From NCBI GenBank assembly GCA_023014485.1, contig JAJOZX010000922.1, forward strand, positions 687,001-751,000: 64,000 nt of DNA, given 5' to 3'. The first letter of the stretch is position 1. Each line of letters starts with the position of its first letter. Under the pieces are notes generated by a model. That model saw nothing but the letters and a program-made list of their open reading frames with translations, did not search any database and was not told the origin of the DNA. Positions 9,752 to 20,460 of this stretch are shown in pieces. Source of the DNA: Bathynomus jamesi (taxonomy: Eukaryota; Arthropoda; Malacostraca; Isopoda; Cirolanidae). A program made the translations under genes and the position numbers.

Positions 9752-10761
9752 ATTATTTCGGTGTGACATTGTTGACTGATCAGTATATCCTCCCTATTCC
9801 GAGATTCTTCAAAAGATTGTATAAAACGTGTCAAATCCTCATCGGACCTTAAAGGAATAATGTTCATTCTTTTAAAACATATACAGAGTATACAGACAGA
9901 TCCCCATTATGTGAAGATATCTTTGGTTCGAGGAATAACATTGAATGCCATAAAAATTTCGATTTTAGCATAATGGGGATAACCAAATAACATTGATTGA
10001 CATAAAAAAATTTTGGCGAGTATCTATTTGACGAGATACTACATCTCCATATATATATAAAAATTCTAATTATAGACACTTACATTTCTATGGTAGTCCC
10101 TTGCGTCGGATTGTAAGGAGCGTCACTGCAAATATCTTCAACGGTTTGCGTTGGAAATAATTCGCCACGGTCAATCGCATTGAAAAGACTAATTGCGGTT
10201 AATGCTGCAGTATCACGTTCTTCATACAATTCCGTGGAGACGTACAGGTCCATGGTGGAGGATGTGTGACATTGTTGACTGTTCAGTATATCCCCCGTAT
10301 TCCGAGATTCTTCAAAAGATTGTATAACACGTGTCAAATCCTCATCGGACCTTAAAGGAATAATGTTCATTCTTTTAAAACATATACAGAGTATACAGAC
10401 AGATCCCCATTATGTGAAGATATCTTTGGTTCGAGGAATAACGTTGAATGCCATAAAAATTTCGATTTTAGCATAATGGGGTAACAAAATAACATTGATT
10501 GACATAAAATTTTTTTGCCGAGTATCTATTTGACGAGATACTACACCCCATCCATATATATATATATATAATTCTAATTATAGACACTTACATTTCTATG
10601 GTAGTCCCTTGCGTCGGATTGTAAGGAGCGTCACTGCAAATATCTTCTACGGTTTGCGTTGAAAATAAATCATCACGGTCAATCGCGTTAAAAAGATTAA
10701 TTGCGGTTAATGCTGCAGTATCACGTTCTTCATACAAGTCTGGGGAGACGTACAGGTCCAT
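9752..10761 (-). CDS. Tandemly duplicated, apparently spliced small acidic gene
   Basis: On the minus strand an ATG at 10,761 opens an exon (to 10,592) ending in a consensus donor GTAAGT at phase 2. A second exon (10,371-10,084) follows an AG acceptor and keeps phase; it contains the 3' exon of unit 1 fused to the 5' exon of unit 2 and ends in the same GTAAGT. A third exon (9868-9752) again ends at GTAAGT, and its partner was not found. Products are acidic and start MDLYVS; no family recognised. The pattern comes from a roughly 504-bp tandem duplication, so the fused middle exon may be an artefact of that. A TATA box lies upstream. Splicing is predicted only from sites and phase. Confidence 0.45.
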
Positions 10762-10770
10762 GGTGGAGGG
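9760..10770. repeat. Roughly 504-bp tandem duplication
   Basis: Unit 1 starts at 9760 (GTGTGACATTGTTGACTG) and unit 2 at 10,263, over 90 percent identical, differing at scattered bases and in TA-repeat length. A partial third copy of the donor-site end (ACTTACATTTCTATGG) occurs at about 10,986. Confidence 0.9.
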
Positions 10771-10828
10771 AATGATTAATCACTGACGCGAAAATAGCTA
10801 CTGTTACTCCCAACTGAAAAATATCCCC

Positions 10829-10835
10829 TTTTATA
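10829..10835 (-). promoter_or_regulatory. TATA box of the duplicated small gene
   Basis: Minus-strand TATAAAA (within GCATATAAAAGGGG) about 70 bp upstream of the ATG at 10,761. A TCAGTT initiator-like word lies 20 bp downstream, closer than usual, so the start site is uncertain. Confidence 0.5.
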
Positions 10836-10839
10836 TGCA

Positions 10840-11702
10840 CAATCGCCAAGCTCCGCCCAAAAGACCAGATGTTCGTAGTGATTGGCTGCCGATGTAGCTG
10901 GGTGGAGCTATGACGTGTACCAATCCGCTATAACGGGACCGGATGAGTAACATATATATAAAATCGTGTTTCTTGAATTATAGGCACTTACATTTCTATG
11001 GTAGTCCCTTATATTATATTTTTACTTACAAGTATTGTTTTCTTGTGTTAACATAATTGTTAACTTATTTTATAATAAAGAAATATGGCCTAATTATATT
11101 TTTAAAAATAGCATTCAGTTTCCACATTAAACTGTGGATCTAAGGTGACGTGAAAACTTTATCCGTCGTCACTCTTCGAGCTAGTTGTTATTATTACTAA
11201 AGAGAAAATCATGCATGCTTTTCGGTCATACTACTGACTCGTCAAATGATGCATTAACACGTTTTTCGGGCGTACTACTGACTGCCTCGGGTCAAATGAT
11301 CCTGTTATTTTAAAGTTGATGACATGGGGAAATTGCTCTACAGCCTAACCTAGCGTACGCCTGACGTGGCAGAAGACACCCTGACTGATATAACATAATA
11401 TGGGTATGGTTTTCGATTTGGATTTCCTTTCTCACTAGAAACAAACTCTGCCATTTTAAGGGTGGTATACTACTGCAGCACTATAAATGTTATAGTTTAA
11501 ATGAAGAGGCTAACCTTCTTATTTACATCTTCGTATTTGCGTCTTGGCAACTAAGATTTTATTTAGTTGGTTGTTCATTCGAACAATTATAACTTCGAAT
11601 AATTGCTGCTTCGAACAACTGTTTTTCGAACTATGGTTTTCGAACAATTGTGCTCGAACACAATGGCAAAAGATACAAGCATATCCCGTTATTTGAACAA
11701 AA

Positions 11703-11750
<48 letters not shown>

Positions 11751-12148
11751 GTGGGCATATCTAAGAAATGGAGTCGAGAGAGGTTTTGTTCAAGCTGTCT
11801 CGGAGAAAGGTCATTATGGTCAATCGAGTTGGGCAGATTCTCGGAATTCCTTTCCTCTAGCGGATTGTGTTTTGGTTAATTTCAACTTTTAATTGAATTG
11901 TTTCGTAAATTTTCATATTGTTTCGTTGTTCAAATATTTATAATAAAAATAAGTGTGTAAAAATTATTTATTTAATAAACAGAATTTAATAGGATTCATC
12001 CCACAGAACATTCGAAAAGTTTAACTAAGTTTAATGAAGTTCAAGTTAATGTTATATTTGATTCTAATCGTTAAACACTATATACATCTATTGTAAAACC
12101 CTATATACATCTATACATCTATAGTGAAACACTACATATATATATATA
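10840..12148. other. Noncoding AT-rich Polinton interior
   Basis: No gene seen. Contains a diverged direct repeat around TACTACTGACT...GTCAAATGAT (11,220-11,310), (CT)n(TA)n at 11,703-11,746, and words repeated later in the element: AAAATTATTTATTTAATAAAC at about 11,960 and 12,928, and TTTAATGAAGTTCAAGTTAA at about 12,030 and 12,478. Confidence 0.6.
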
Positions 12149-12274
12149 GCTATTTTTGTACGGATATGGGGAAGGAATTTATACGCCGTGCTTTTCAGAA
12201 CATGTTGAAAGAGTTTAATATCAGCTATTACACAACCAATTCTATACATAAGGCTTCTTTAGCTGAAAGAGTTC

Positions 12275-12276
<2 letters not shown>
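12149..12276 (+). pseudogene. Stray 128-bp copy of the integrase catalytic core
   Basis: Nearly identical to 5863-5989, covering the second catalytic Asp (CTDMGKEF) up to the third catalytic residue. Unlike the main gene it lacks the 1-bp deletion, so the codon for the catalytic Glu (SLAERVQ) is present. It is bounded on both sides by (TA)n. It is a fragment without start or function, probably from internal recombination or capture during repair within the element. Confidence 0.9.
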
Positions 12277-12318
<42 letters not shown>

Positions 12319-12563
12319 TAAGCTGTTTAAAAGACTGTGTATATATATAATTATAGTAAACTTATGTCGAAATAAACTAGTTAACCATAAAATTATTTAT
12401 TTTCTATTATTAAGTTTTCTATGTTGAATTATGTGTGGTTAACTACGTTATTTGTTTCGAAAAGTTTAACTTCAAGTTTAATGAAGTTCAAGTTAATGTT
12501 AAATTTGCTTCTAAATGTTAAACACTAAACTAAAATTAAATGTTATAATATGAAAAAAAAAAA

Positions 12564-12593
<30 letters not shown>

Positions 12594-12594
<1 letters not shown>

Positions 12595-12818
12595 GGGTGA
12601 ACCAAATGTAGGTGGACAGTAAATGATAACGTTTATTTTGAGAATACATATTTAATTTTTTTGTATACTATAATACAAAATAAAATTTAAATAAATTTAG
12701 TTATAATATTTAATATAATATAACACAAACACCATAGTTATAATGAACACCATAGTTATAATATAATATAACACAAACCGTATTCAACCTACTGTCCACC
12801 TACTTTTGGTTCACCGTG
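12594..12818. mobile_element. Mariner-type MITE, copy 1
   Basis: About 225 bp with 28-bp inverted ends (GGGTGAACCAAATGTAGG / CCTACTTTTGGTTCACC), no coding capacity, embedded in (TA)n. A near-identical copy is at 32,791-33,013. TA flanks and end length point to Tc1/mariner mobilisation. Confidence 0.8.
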
Positions 12819-13317
12819 TATATATATATAAGCATAATAATATATATCTAGCAAGAGCAATCCGATCATTGCAAAAAAAAAAACTGGAAAGGTATGCAAT
12901 TCCATAATAATAAAGATTGTGTGTGCAAAAATTATTTATTTAATAAACAGAATTTAATTGGATTCAATTGTGGTTCACAATGGATGATTAATATATGGAT
13001 TTCTGGGACACATGGCGCTGTCTGGCAACTGAATACATTGCGCTATCTGGCAACTCAGCCAGAATAGAGGTTTATAAAAGACCGAGAAGCTGATGAAAGA
13101 ATCATTCAAGCTCGGCTCCCAGCCGAGCAAGGACCTCTGGTCCTTCTCTTTCAGGCCCTTTGGTAAAACCCCTTAGAGGCCTCTTAGGTTAGGAAAACGA
13201 AAATAACTTGGGGGAGAACTCCTCTCTCTCCTTCAGGTGTCTCTCTCTCCTTCAGGTGTCTCTCTCTCTCTCTCCTTCAGGTGTCCCCCTCCCCCCTTGG
13301 CTCAGCCAACTGGCTGA
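12819..13317. other. Right inner Polinton flank
   Basis: AT-rich DNA followed by a segment with GCGCTATCTGGCAACTCAGCC phrases split in variants near 13,010-13,070 and TC-rich tandem units (TCTCTCCTTCAGGTG, 13,215-13,295). No gene seen. Confidence 0.55.
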
Positions 13318-13661
13318 TTCTGGCTGATTAGGAGCCTATAAAACAACGCCTACTCGGCTGAAGTCTTAATATGCACTTGGCTCCTGCCAGGTGAACACCT
13401 CTCCTCCTTCTTTCTGGTCCTTTGGGGGAATAGCTTGGGGGAGACTCCGCCCCCAAGTTGCATGCCCCTTGCAACCCCGGTTGGCAACAAAGGCCAGTAC
13501 TCTTTTTTTTTTTTTTCTGCAACCCCCCTCCCCCCTTTACAACCCCCACCCCCTTTGGAACAACCCACACCCCCTTTGCAACAACCCCACCCCCCTTTGC
13601 AATATTACATAATAACTTGCAACATTCTTGCACTCTCCCCTTTTGCGGCTATACTACTACT
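13318..13661 (-). repeat. Polinton right terminal inverted repeat
   Basis: Inverted copy of 825-1180. Includes the C-rich strand of the G-rich minisatellite (13,515-13,600) and ends ...GGCTATACTACTACT next to the AACCAA duplication. Open frames here are by-products. Confidence 0.9.
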
Positions 13662-13667
13662 AACCAA

Positions 13668-15202
13668 AGAGAGACTAATGGGACGATACTTCCCTGGACT
13701 TTCGTGATCCCCTTTCTTAAAGATAGGGGTCACGTTGGCTTCCCTGCAGTCACCAGGCACCTGGCCCGTCTCCAACGATTTGTTGAAGACTGTAGCCACG
13801 TGGGGAGCCACCTGGTCGCGCACTTCCTGCAACACTCTGGGGAGGAACTGGTCTGGCCCAGGAGCCTTTAAACGCGTTCAGTTTGTTTATTCTATCGCAA
13901 CGACTGTCGCGGTACACCGAATACCATCCAGGCCAGCACCTTCGTGCCTGACGCCTGACTCGGGGATGACGCGGGTGTCCTCCCTGGTGAACACTCTCAT
14001 GAAGTACTCATTCAGCACATTAGCGCTGTCAGCGTCGGAGGTCCTCAGCGCGCCGCTAAAGTCCTTTAACGGGCCTATCATGCTTCTAATTGGCTTTCTA
14101 CTATTAACATAACTGAAGAACTCTTTAGGGTTCCCCTTGCAGAGGCTTGCCACCCGGAGCTCTTCGTTACGTTTGGCTAGCCTAACCTTCGCCTTCACTT
14201 CCCTACACAGGCTGACACACGCCTCAGTGTTCTCATGGGAACGATTGGCTTTCGCCCTCCTATACGCAGCTTTCCTATTTCGGATAGCCGAAGCAATGTC
14301 ACGATTGAACCACTTAGGCTGCGTTGAAGCAGGGGTGACCGGTTTTGAGGGTATGGCAGAAGATTGCAGCACCATAAACTGGTCCCGGAATGCACTCCAC
14401 ACTCCCTCAACATCGCCGCCGACCTCTAACCCCCATCTCACCTACGCTATCCCGGAGGCCAACAAAGTCTGCCCGCCGTAGATCGAGCTTACTGCCTCTC
14501 GAGTTACTACGCTTCACCCGAGGGACGCAGACACAGAACCTAATCAGACCGTGATCACTCCCGCCCAACGATTTGTCAACGGTGAGGCCAGTGACGAGGT
14601 TGTCTTCGGTCGTGAATACTAAGTCTAGAACGCTTTCGTCTCGTGTAGGCCCATTGACTCATTGAGTCAGGAAGTTCTCATCAGCAAAGTAAACTAGCCT
14701 CCTCCCTTCGGCATCAGCAGTCCTGTCTTTCCAGTTTATGCCGCGACAGTTGAAGTCTCCTAAAACTACACACACCCTGTCCCCTAGCAGGCTACGGAGT
14801 TCGGTGTACAGGGCTGTATCCTCCTCGAGGAGGAGATGCGGAGGTCTGTACACCAAGATTAACCGATAGTTCGTCCCTCCCAGGTTCAGATCGACGCTAA
14901 GCAGCTCCCGTTCCGATCGAAACTGGCAGTCAACCGGACTCAACTTGTCCCTGACGTATATTAGTACCCCCTCCCCCCTCCCCACGGGTGCAGTCCTTGT
15001 GAAACATTCTATACCCGGGAATCTCGAACTCCCCAACGTAGTCCCTAAGATCAGTATGAATCCAGGACTCGGTGATAGCAAAGATATCCTGGTATTCTGA
15101 TGCTAAGAGCGCCCGTAGCTCACAAAACTTATTCCTAATCGACCTAGCATTAAAAAGCACTGCACGGAAGGAGCCTTTCCTATTCTGACCTCCCCCTAGC
15201 AC
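13668..15202 (-). pseudogene. CR1-like LINE, endonuclease half (5' part)
   Basis: Minus-strand frames run from an apurinic-type endonuclease (FNARSIRNKFCELRALL near 15,150; GEGVLIYVRDKLSPVD near 14,940; VVLGDFNCRGINW near 14,740) through a linker (KPKWFN-like block near 14,310) to the start of reverse transcriptase (VTPIFKKGDHESP...YRPISL near 13,690-13,740). There are frame breaks near 14,960 and 14,650 and after 14,440. The RT continues at 818-1 beyond the Polinton. The endonuclease nicks target DNA to prime reverse transcription. No ORF1 is seen upstream, so this copy looks 5'-truncated near 15,200. Confidence 0.85.
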
Positions 15203-15309
15203 GACCCGTTTCCCAAACGGGAGTTCAAGAGCCCCTCACCAACAAGGGGGCAACTTTCGCAGGAGCCTGAGCCCCCTCGAACAGGGAAGAAGCCCAACTG
15301 TACATGAAC

Positions 15310-15346
<37 letters not shown>

Positions 15347-15526
15347 CTTTATTACGTGGAACGTTAAATATTACAAAAAGCCCAGTTATGTACTCCAACT
15401 TGAATGTTTTAGGAACTTTCTAGTTTACAGTGTAGGTTTAATTCATAATCCTAGGTAAAGGATTCCTACTTTATGCATGCAAATAACAAAAAAGCAAATG
15501 GAAATAATCAGAGAGTCTAATAAAAT
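15203..15526. other. Spacer with (GA)n
   Basis: GC-rich LINE leader sequence to about 15,305, then (GA)n at 15,308-15,344, then anonymous AT-rich DNA. No gene seen. Confidence 0.5.
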
Positions 15527-15875
15527 CACTGGTCAACAAATTTTTACTTTTTTTCGATAACATGTACGAAACAACCTGTTTTTTACTAAATCCGGTACGC
15601 TGATCACAAAAATGACAGCCAAAAAGATGTACCACGCAGTTTTTTTTTTGTTACGCCGGACTCTTTTATTTGTATGCAAAACATATGAACGTACATATCA
15701 CTAATTACACAATTTGAAGTAATGACACTATTTAATGCGAATAAATTTTTATTCACTAATAAAACATCGTATTCTCACATTATGGTTGACAGAAATTATA
15801 AAAACACTAAGAAAAACTGGAAAAGTGAAAAAAAAAAAAAAAAAAACGCTGCTGAAATTCTGAAAATTCAATATA

Positions 15876-16286
15876 CAGGGTATCTCAGAAGTCGCACACC
15901 ATAGGCTTTATTCAGATTTACGTGGTTTATGAGTCGAAATGGTTTATAAGTTATGTTTAATTACAATATATATTCTATACTGTTCGAATAATAAAATTAA
16001 TAGTATGTACAGTTAATAAAAAAGCTATCTTAAAATAATGAAAGTGAATGACGCTACATTAGTCGATGGTGCGCGACTTCTGAGACACCATTGGCTAATG
16101 TAGCTTCATTCAATTTCATTATTTTAAGATAGCTTTTTGATTAACTGTACATACTATTAATTTTATTATTTGAACATTATCGAACATATACTGTATTGTA
16201 ATTAAACATCACTTATAAACCATTTCGACTCGTAAACCTCGTAAATCTGAATAAAGCCTATGGTGCGCGACTTCTGAGACACCCTG
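15876..16286. mobile_element. Mariner-derived foldback MITE
   Basis: A TA-flanked palindrome of 411 bp. Its outer ends read CAGGGTATCTCAGAAGTCGC and CGCGACTTCTGAGACACCCTG, and the arms pair over about 190 bp. The centre holds a second internal copy of the end word (GGTGCGCGACTTCTGAGACACC at about 16,065-16,087 in variant form). No coding sequence. Confidence 0.85.
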
Positions 16287-16293
16287 TATATAA

Positions 16294-17923
16294 TTAATTT
16301 TTCCTCTTATGAACGGTTTCATCTTCCCTTTGCAAAAACCAACAATAGTCACCCATCATGGCTGGATCCCACCTTCCTTGATAGCGTTGTTCCATTATAC
16401 TTATATCCTGGTGAAACCTTTCACCTTGTTCATCACTAACGGCGCCCATGTTGTCAAGAAAAAAGTCCAGATGGGAATGTAAAAAGTGAATTTTGAGTGG
16501 CATCCGACATTCCAACTTTTTATAGTTACGCAACAATTCCTCTACCATTTCTTTATAGTTCTCTTCTCTTTTGTTAACCACAAACTAGGGATTTAAAAGA
16601 TTTCCATGCAGCTAATTCAGTGACATTTAGTTTGTGATCGAAACTGCTATCATGCAAAAGTTTTTCTAATTTGCGGACCAACAAAGATACCTTCTTTGAG
16701 TTTTGGGTCACTTAATTTTGAAAACTTTTACTTTAAGTCGTTAAAGCCATCACTATTTTTGTCCAAAGCCTTCACAAAATTTTTCATTAACCCCAGCTTT
16801 ATATGCAACGGAGGAAGTAGTACAAACTGAGGATCCACTAATGGCGTATATTTAATATTGTTTTTCCCAGGACAGAATTCTTTTCTCAATGGCCAGTTCT
16901 TAACAACATAGTGGTGTTCTGTTGCTCGACTATCCCATAAACAAAGGAAACAACAATACTTTGTAAATCCCCCCTGCAGTCCGAGCAAAAGCGCGATGAC
17001 CTTCAAATCACCACATAACTGCCAACGATGTTCCTTATATTTGATTGCATTCAGTATGTGGGATATGTTCTCATAAGTTTCCTTCATTCCAACGGCATGG
17101 GCCACAGGTATTGAAAACGTTTTGTTCCCATTATGCAACAAAACTGCCTTTAAGCTTACTTTAGACGAATCAATAAACAGCCGCCATTGTTCAGCTTTGT
17201 GTTGAAATCCCAGTTCTTCCATCAGTCCATTTATGTCTAGGCATACACAAAGGGAATATTGCATACCATAAAATGTCGACAATTTCTGATTTCTCTTTCT
17301 AAATATGGAAATCCTCATACCTTCAGCCAGCAAATTCCATTGTTGCAACCTTGATCCCAAAAGTTCTGCTTGTTGCTTTGAAAGATTTAGATCACCTATT
17401 AGGTCATTAAGCTCACTTTGCTCAATTAGGTTTTGTCAACTATGTGGAATGTAACATGGATCGGAAGACGTCAACGGACCTTCCATACAGTCCTCGTCTT
17501 CTTCATCAAGAATAGAACATTCCTTCCAGTTAGTGGGTGGCACAGGAGTAGGAAGATCTCAGCGTGTGGCACTGGCTTTATTGCTGAAAGAATGTTTGGA
17601 TATTCAATTTTATTTTTGTTGCTCCTCGAAAAACCTGAAATTTTCGTAAGACAGAAATAGCAGTTTTCAAGGTGGCTGGTTGGTTCACGCCATATCATGA
17701 GAACAGCAAACGGCATGCTGCTGCTCTTTCCTTTCATCCAATGAATCAGGTTTACATAGTACGATATGCAGCATACATGCGGTGCCCAATTTTTGTCCTG
17801 ATCTCCCAAATGGTAACCAAAATAAAGATAATAGGCTTGTTTTACCGTTTTTGTTATAGACTGACTTTTTGATTTTGCTGTAAACTGTCCACATACATAA
17901 CGAAAATTATCTGGCGAATTCAC
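16294..17923 (-). pseudogene. Candidate CACTA/Chapaev-like transposase, broken copy
   Basis: Three minus-strand frames align with the intact 560-aa protein at 60,201-61,883. These are the N-terminal zinc region (17,923-17,471, YVCGQF... ENCYFCLTK), the central part (17,360-16,728, LFIDSSK, CGDLKVIALLLGLQ, CFLCLW, HIKLGLMKNF) and the C-terminus (16,581-16,294, SHLDFFLDNMGAVSDEQGER). Frameshifts and missing bridges around 17,400-17,470 and 16,590-16,720 disable it. Function (DNA cleavage and joining) is inferred from the intact copy. Confidence 0.8.
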
Positions 17924-18090
17924 TTTTATTAAATTTAACTCTTTTTTTTTTTCACTTTGAAGACCAATTTATTAAAAAAAACAAAAAAAAACAATGGCAA
18001 TAAAAAAAAACAACCACTCTCAAATGGGCACAGGTTATGATGACTGACGCCTAACATGTAGGCGCTTGTTATGTTACACCCCCTCCTACT

Positions 18091-18141
18091 CAGGGTTGGC
18101 AAAAACCCAACAAAAACCCAACTGGGTTTTTGCCAACCCTG
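18091..18141. mobile_element. 51-bp hAT-type mini-MITE
   Basis: CAGGGTTGGCAAAAACCC and its inverse bracket a 51-bp palindrome. It is flanked by a perfect 8-bp duplication CTCCTACT (18,083-18,090 and 18,142-18,149), the hAT signature. Confidence 0.85.
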
Positions 18142-18268
18142 CTCCTACTCCCCTTCTTCCCTCCACCCCCGCCAACAGTCACTAAGCGATGCTTATTTTT
18201 TAAATAGTTGTATGAAAAGCGGTCATTACAATTTTTCCCAAAATTGTGACGTGATAGAAACTTTGATA

Positions 18269-18650
18269 CTTTTGCATTATCCTCCCAACACTAATTTTTT
18301 TTTTAATGGAAGGAAAATAAAGTACGTTAGCAAAACACTTTTAATTTTTAATCGTGAAAAGGCATGAAAGCAGTAATATCTCGCAACATCGCAAGAAAGG
18401 TATTTTCATGCTCGAAATTACATCATTAGTTATATGAATAAATATTCCTAACCTAACCTAACCTAACCTAACCTAACTTGAAGCCGGCTAACTACGGCTA
18501 ACGGCTGCGGCGGGCTGTTTTTAACCTAACCTAACCTAACCTAATCCCAACACTAATTTTTTTTATAATGGAAGGAAAATAAAGTACCATAACCAAAACC
18601 AAACCAACATTATATAAAAAAATTAGTGTTGGGAGGATAATGCAAAAGAA
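18269..18650. repeat. Inverted repeat with interstitial telomere-like repeats
   Basis: TTTTGCATTATCCTCCCAAC at the left returns inverted at the right end; an internal direct partial copy starts at about 18,547. In between lie (CCTAA)n arrays at 18,453-18,477 and 18,523-18,544, separated by a GC-rich piece (GGCTAACGGCTGCGGCGGGC). Confidence 0.75.
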
Positions 18651-18744
18651 CCGAAACTTTTTGTATTCAGATTTGGAATCAGTGTATCAGAATTAATAAA
18701 AAACATTAGTTTCCGTTTATGTTACTAAAACTTGTTGACTAGTG

Positions 18745-19691
18745 TAATTTTCCCTTTAATGCAATGAAAACGTTTTCTTGTATGAAATATTAGGTTATAA
18801 ATTTTCTTCGATACTTATGCCAAAAGACAAAATTTCTCCCTTTTCAAGAGCTACGTCGTGGCCAATGTCGTAACTGCTTCCTGTCGATCAACAAAGTTAA
18901 GTGACACTGGGTCTGGGGTGAAGTTGAATGAAGAACCATTCTCTGCGTTCAGATTATGTAACGACCCGTGGTCCGGATCTCACGTAAAGCTGTAGATCCC
19001 CTCCGTCACATAACCTTAGATATTGCGAAGGAGGTTGAACAACACAACCATTACATACAACTTGGGGCACCTCTGCCTCCCTCTTTTTGCTACTAGTAGT
19101 GTCAAGCAATCCCCGCCTGACGGTAGTTGTTGCTAGAAACGGCCAGAAAAATATATTCAAAATTTTAGTGCCATAAAATACAAAAATTACATGCGGCATG
19201 AGCCTTCCGCTTTTATTTCTTCCAAGTTCATGCCGCAGTGTAAGTGAATGGTCATTCACACTGTCGTCCATATTCATCAACTCGTTATCTCATTGTCTCT
19301 TTGTAGTCCAAATATATCGGGACGATGCCAGATTCTTCGTTTTAAGGCTCTTGAAATTTAACATCGTCCCCTTTTTCAAATTCTGTGAGGGGAATGTTTG
19401 AAGCTGAGCGATATGCCTATATCGTACGCCAGCCAGTCATGTTTGAGGTCGAAATGTTGTACGGTACCAGTATTAACAGTTGGGATTTAGAATACGAAGT
19501 AATGAATAGCAGACTGTATTTAAAGTTTATGCTTTAGTTTTAGTCATATTATGTCAATATCCTTGGGGACTTTGGCACAATTAACAACTTGTAATGACTA
19601 ATGACAGTGTGAATGGAGGCTGTGTGGGCGACAGTCTTCATGTGGACGACAATATGAATGGCCTTTTACTGTAGTGCAATTGTCGTCCTAC
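18745..19691. other. Anonymous AT-rich DNA
   Basis: No recognisable gene. A 108-codon minus-strand frame (18,954-19,280) has no similarity I know and is not called. Confidence 0.4.
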
Positions 19692-19960
19692 CAGTGGTGG
19701 ATTCAGGAAGACAGGGGTCCCGAGACCCCCATGGGAAAAAATATATATAATGAAATCATCGTTTATAATATTTATTATCAGAAAATCAAAATGACACATC
19801 AATCATCACTGTTATGAGTCATCATAAAAAATATCTCATTCTGACAAGAAAAGTCTTCTAAATCCTCTGAAACTTTAAATTTGCCAAATTATAATTTGAT
19901 TAGAAAAACCAGCCATCTCTCGCCTCCCATTCCCATGGAGAAAGCCTGAATCCGTTACTG
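19692..19960. mobile_element. hAT-type MITE (269 bp)
   Basis: Inverted ends CAGTGGTGGATTCAGG / CCTGAATCCGTTACTG with flanking 8-bp sequences CGTCCTAC and CGTCTTAC (7 of 8 identical). No coding capacity. Confidence 0.75.
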
Positions 19961-20229
19961 CGTCTTACGTCTGGCTGACAGACAAAAGTCTTGAATTTTG
20001 TATTATATCAAAAGCAAAATAAATTTCTGTACGGCGGATGCTTGGTACGTTTTAATTGCTAACTGCTCCCTTGCAAGAATCGATGCTGCATTTAACTATT
20101 TTAGAAGTTATACTCTATTGTACGATTTACATCCAGAAAAAGAAATTTCATTACATCACCGTTCCTAAGAAACACTATTTACGGTAATGACTTTACATCA
20201 GTTGTGTGCGGATGTAGTTATATATATAT

Positions 20230-20415
20230 GTTACAGGGAATCTGTGTAACTAGAGATTTCATGAAATCCCTAAAATGTTCAGAGATTTCATGTAAAGTTA
20301 AGTCGTGATATTTTCGTTAGTTTTAACCAAAATATCACGACTTAACCTTACATGAAATCCCTGAACATTTTAAGGGATTTCATGAAATCCCTAGTTACAC
20401 AGATTCCCTGTAACA
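20230..20415. mobile_element. Palindromic foldback element (186 bp)
   Basis: Arms GTTACAGGGAATCTGTGTAAC... pair with the inverse at 20,395-20,415 over about 70 bp. The core holds the word AAGTCGTGATATTTTCGTTA, also present in two other MITEs of this window (33,650 and 54,635). Bordered by (TA)n. Confidence 0.8.
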
Positions 20416-20460
20416 TATATATATATATATACATTATAACTGCAAACACGCAGTATAATT

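Larger units (their letters stand above)
825..13661. mobile_element. Polinton/Maverick (adintovirus-like) element, degenerate
   Basis: A 12,837-bp element flanked by identical 6-bp target duplications (AACCAA at 819-824 and 13,662-13,667) inside a LINE reading frame. Its ends are inverted repeats beginning AGTAGTATAGCCGC; the right end carries one extra AGT. Six-bp duplications, AG...CT ends and long TIRs are Polinton hallmarks. Gene content agrees: family B polymerase, retroviral-type integrase with chromodomain, adenain-like protease, capsid-type proteins and a basic core-like protein. Polymerase-side genes lie on the minus strand and structural genes on the plus strand. The polymerase is truncated, the integrase and major capsid genes are frameshifted, and no FtsK/HerA ATPase with a Walker A motif is visible, so this copy looks inactive. 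Confidence 0.93.
15527..18744 (-). mobile_element. CACTA/Chapaev-like transposon, copy 1 (degenerate)
   Basis: Ends CACTGGTCAACAAAT and, inverted, CACTAGTCAACAAGT match those of the copies at 48,004 and 59,826. Subterminal similarity (GATACACTGATTCC-like words) extends the imperfect TIR to about 100 bp. The flanking 3 bp (AAT versus TAA) do not match, unlike the other two copies, so the duplication has decayed or an edge has shifted. It contains a broken transposase-like gene, a 411-bp mariner MITE, a 51-bp hAT-type MITE and telomere-like repeats. Confidence 0.8.

Noticed and set aside
18954..19280. 108-codon minus-strand frame with paired cysteines
   Set aside because: Could be imagined as a piggyBac tail, but only two cysteine spacings match, and no ends or duplication were found.
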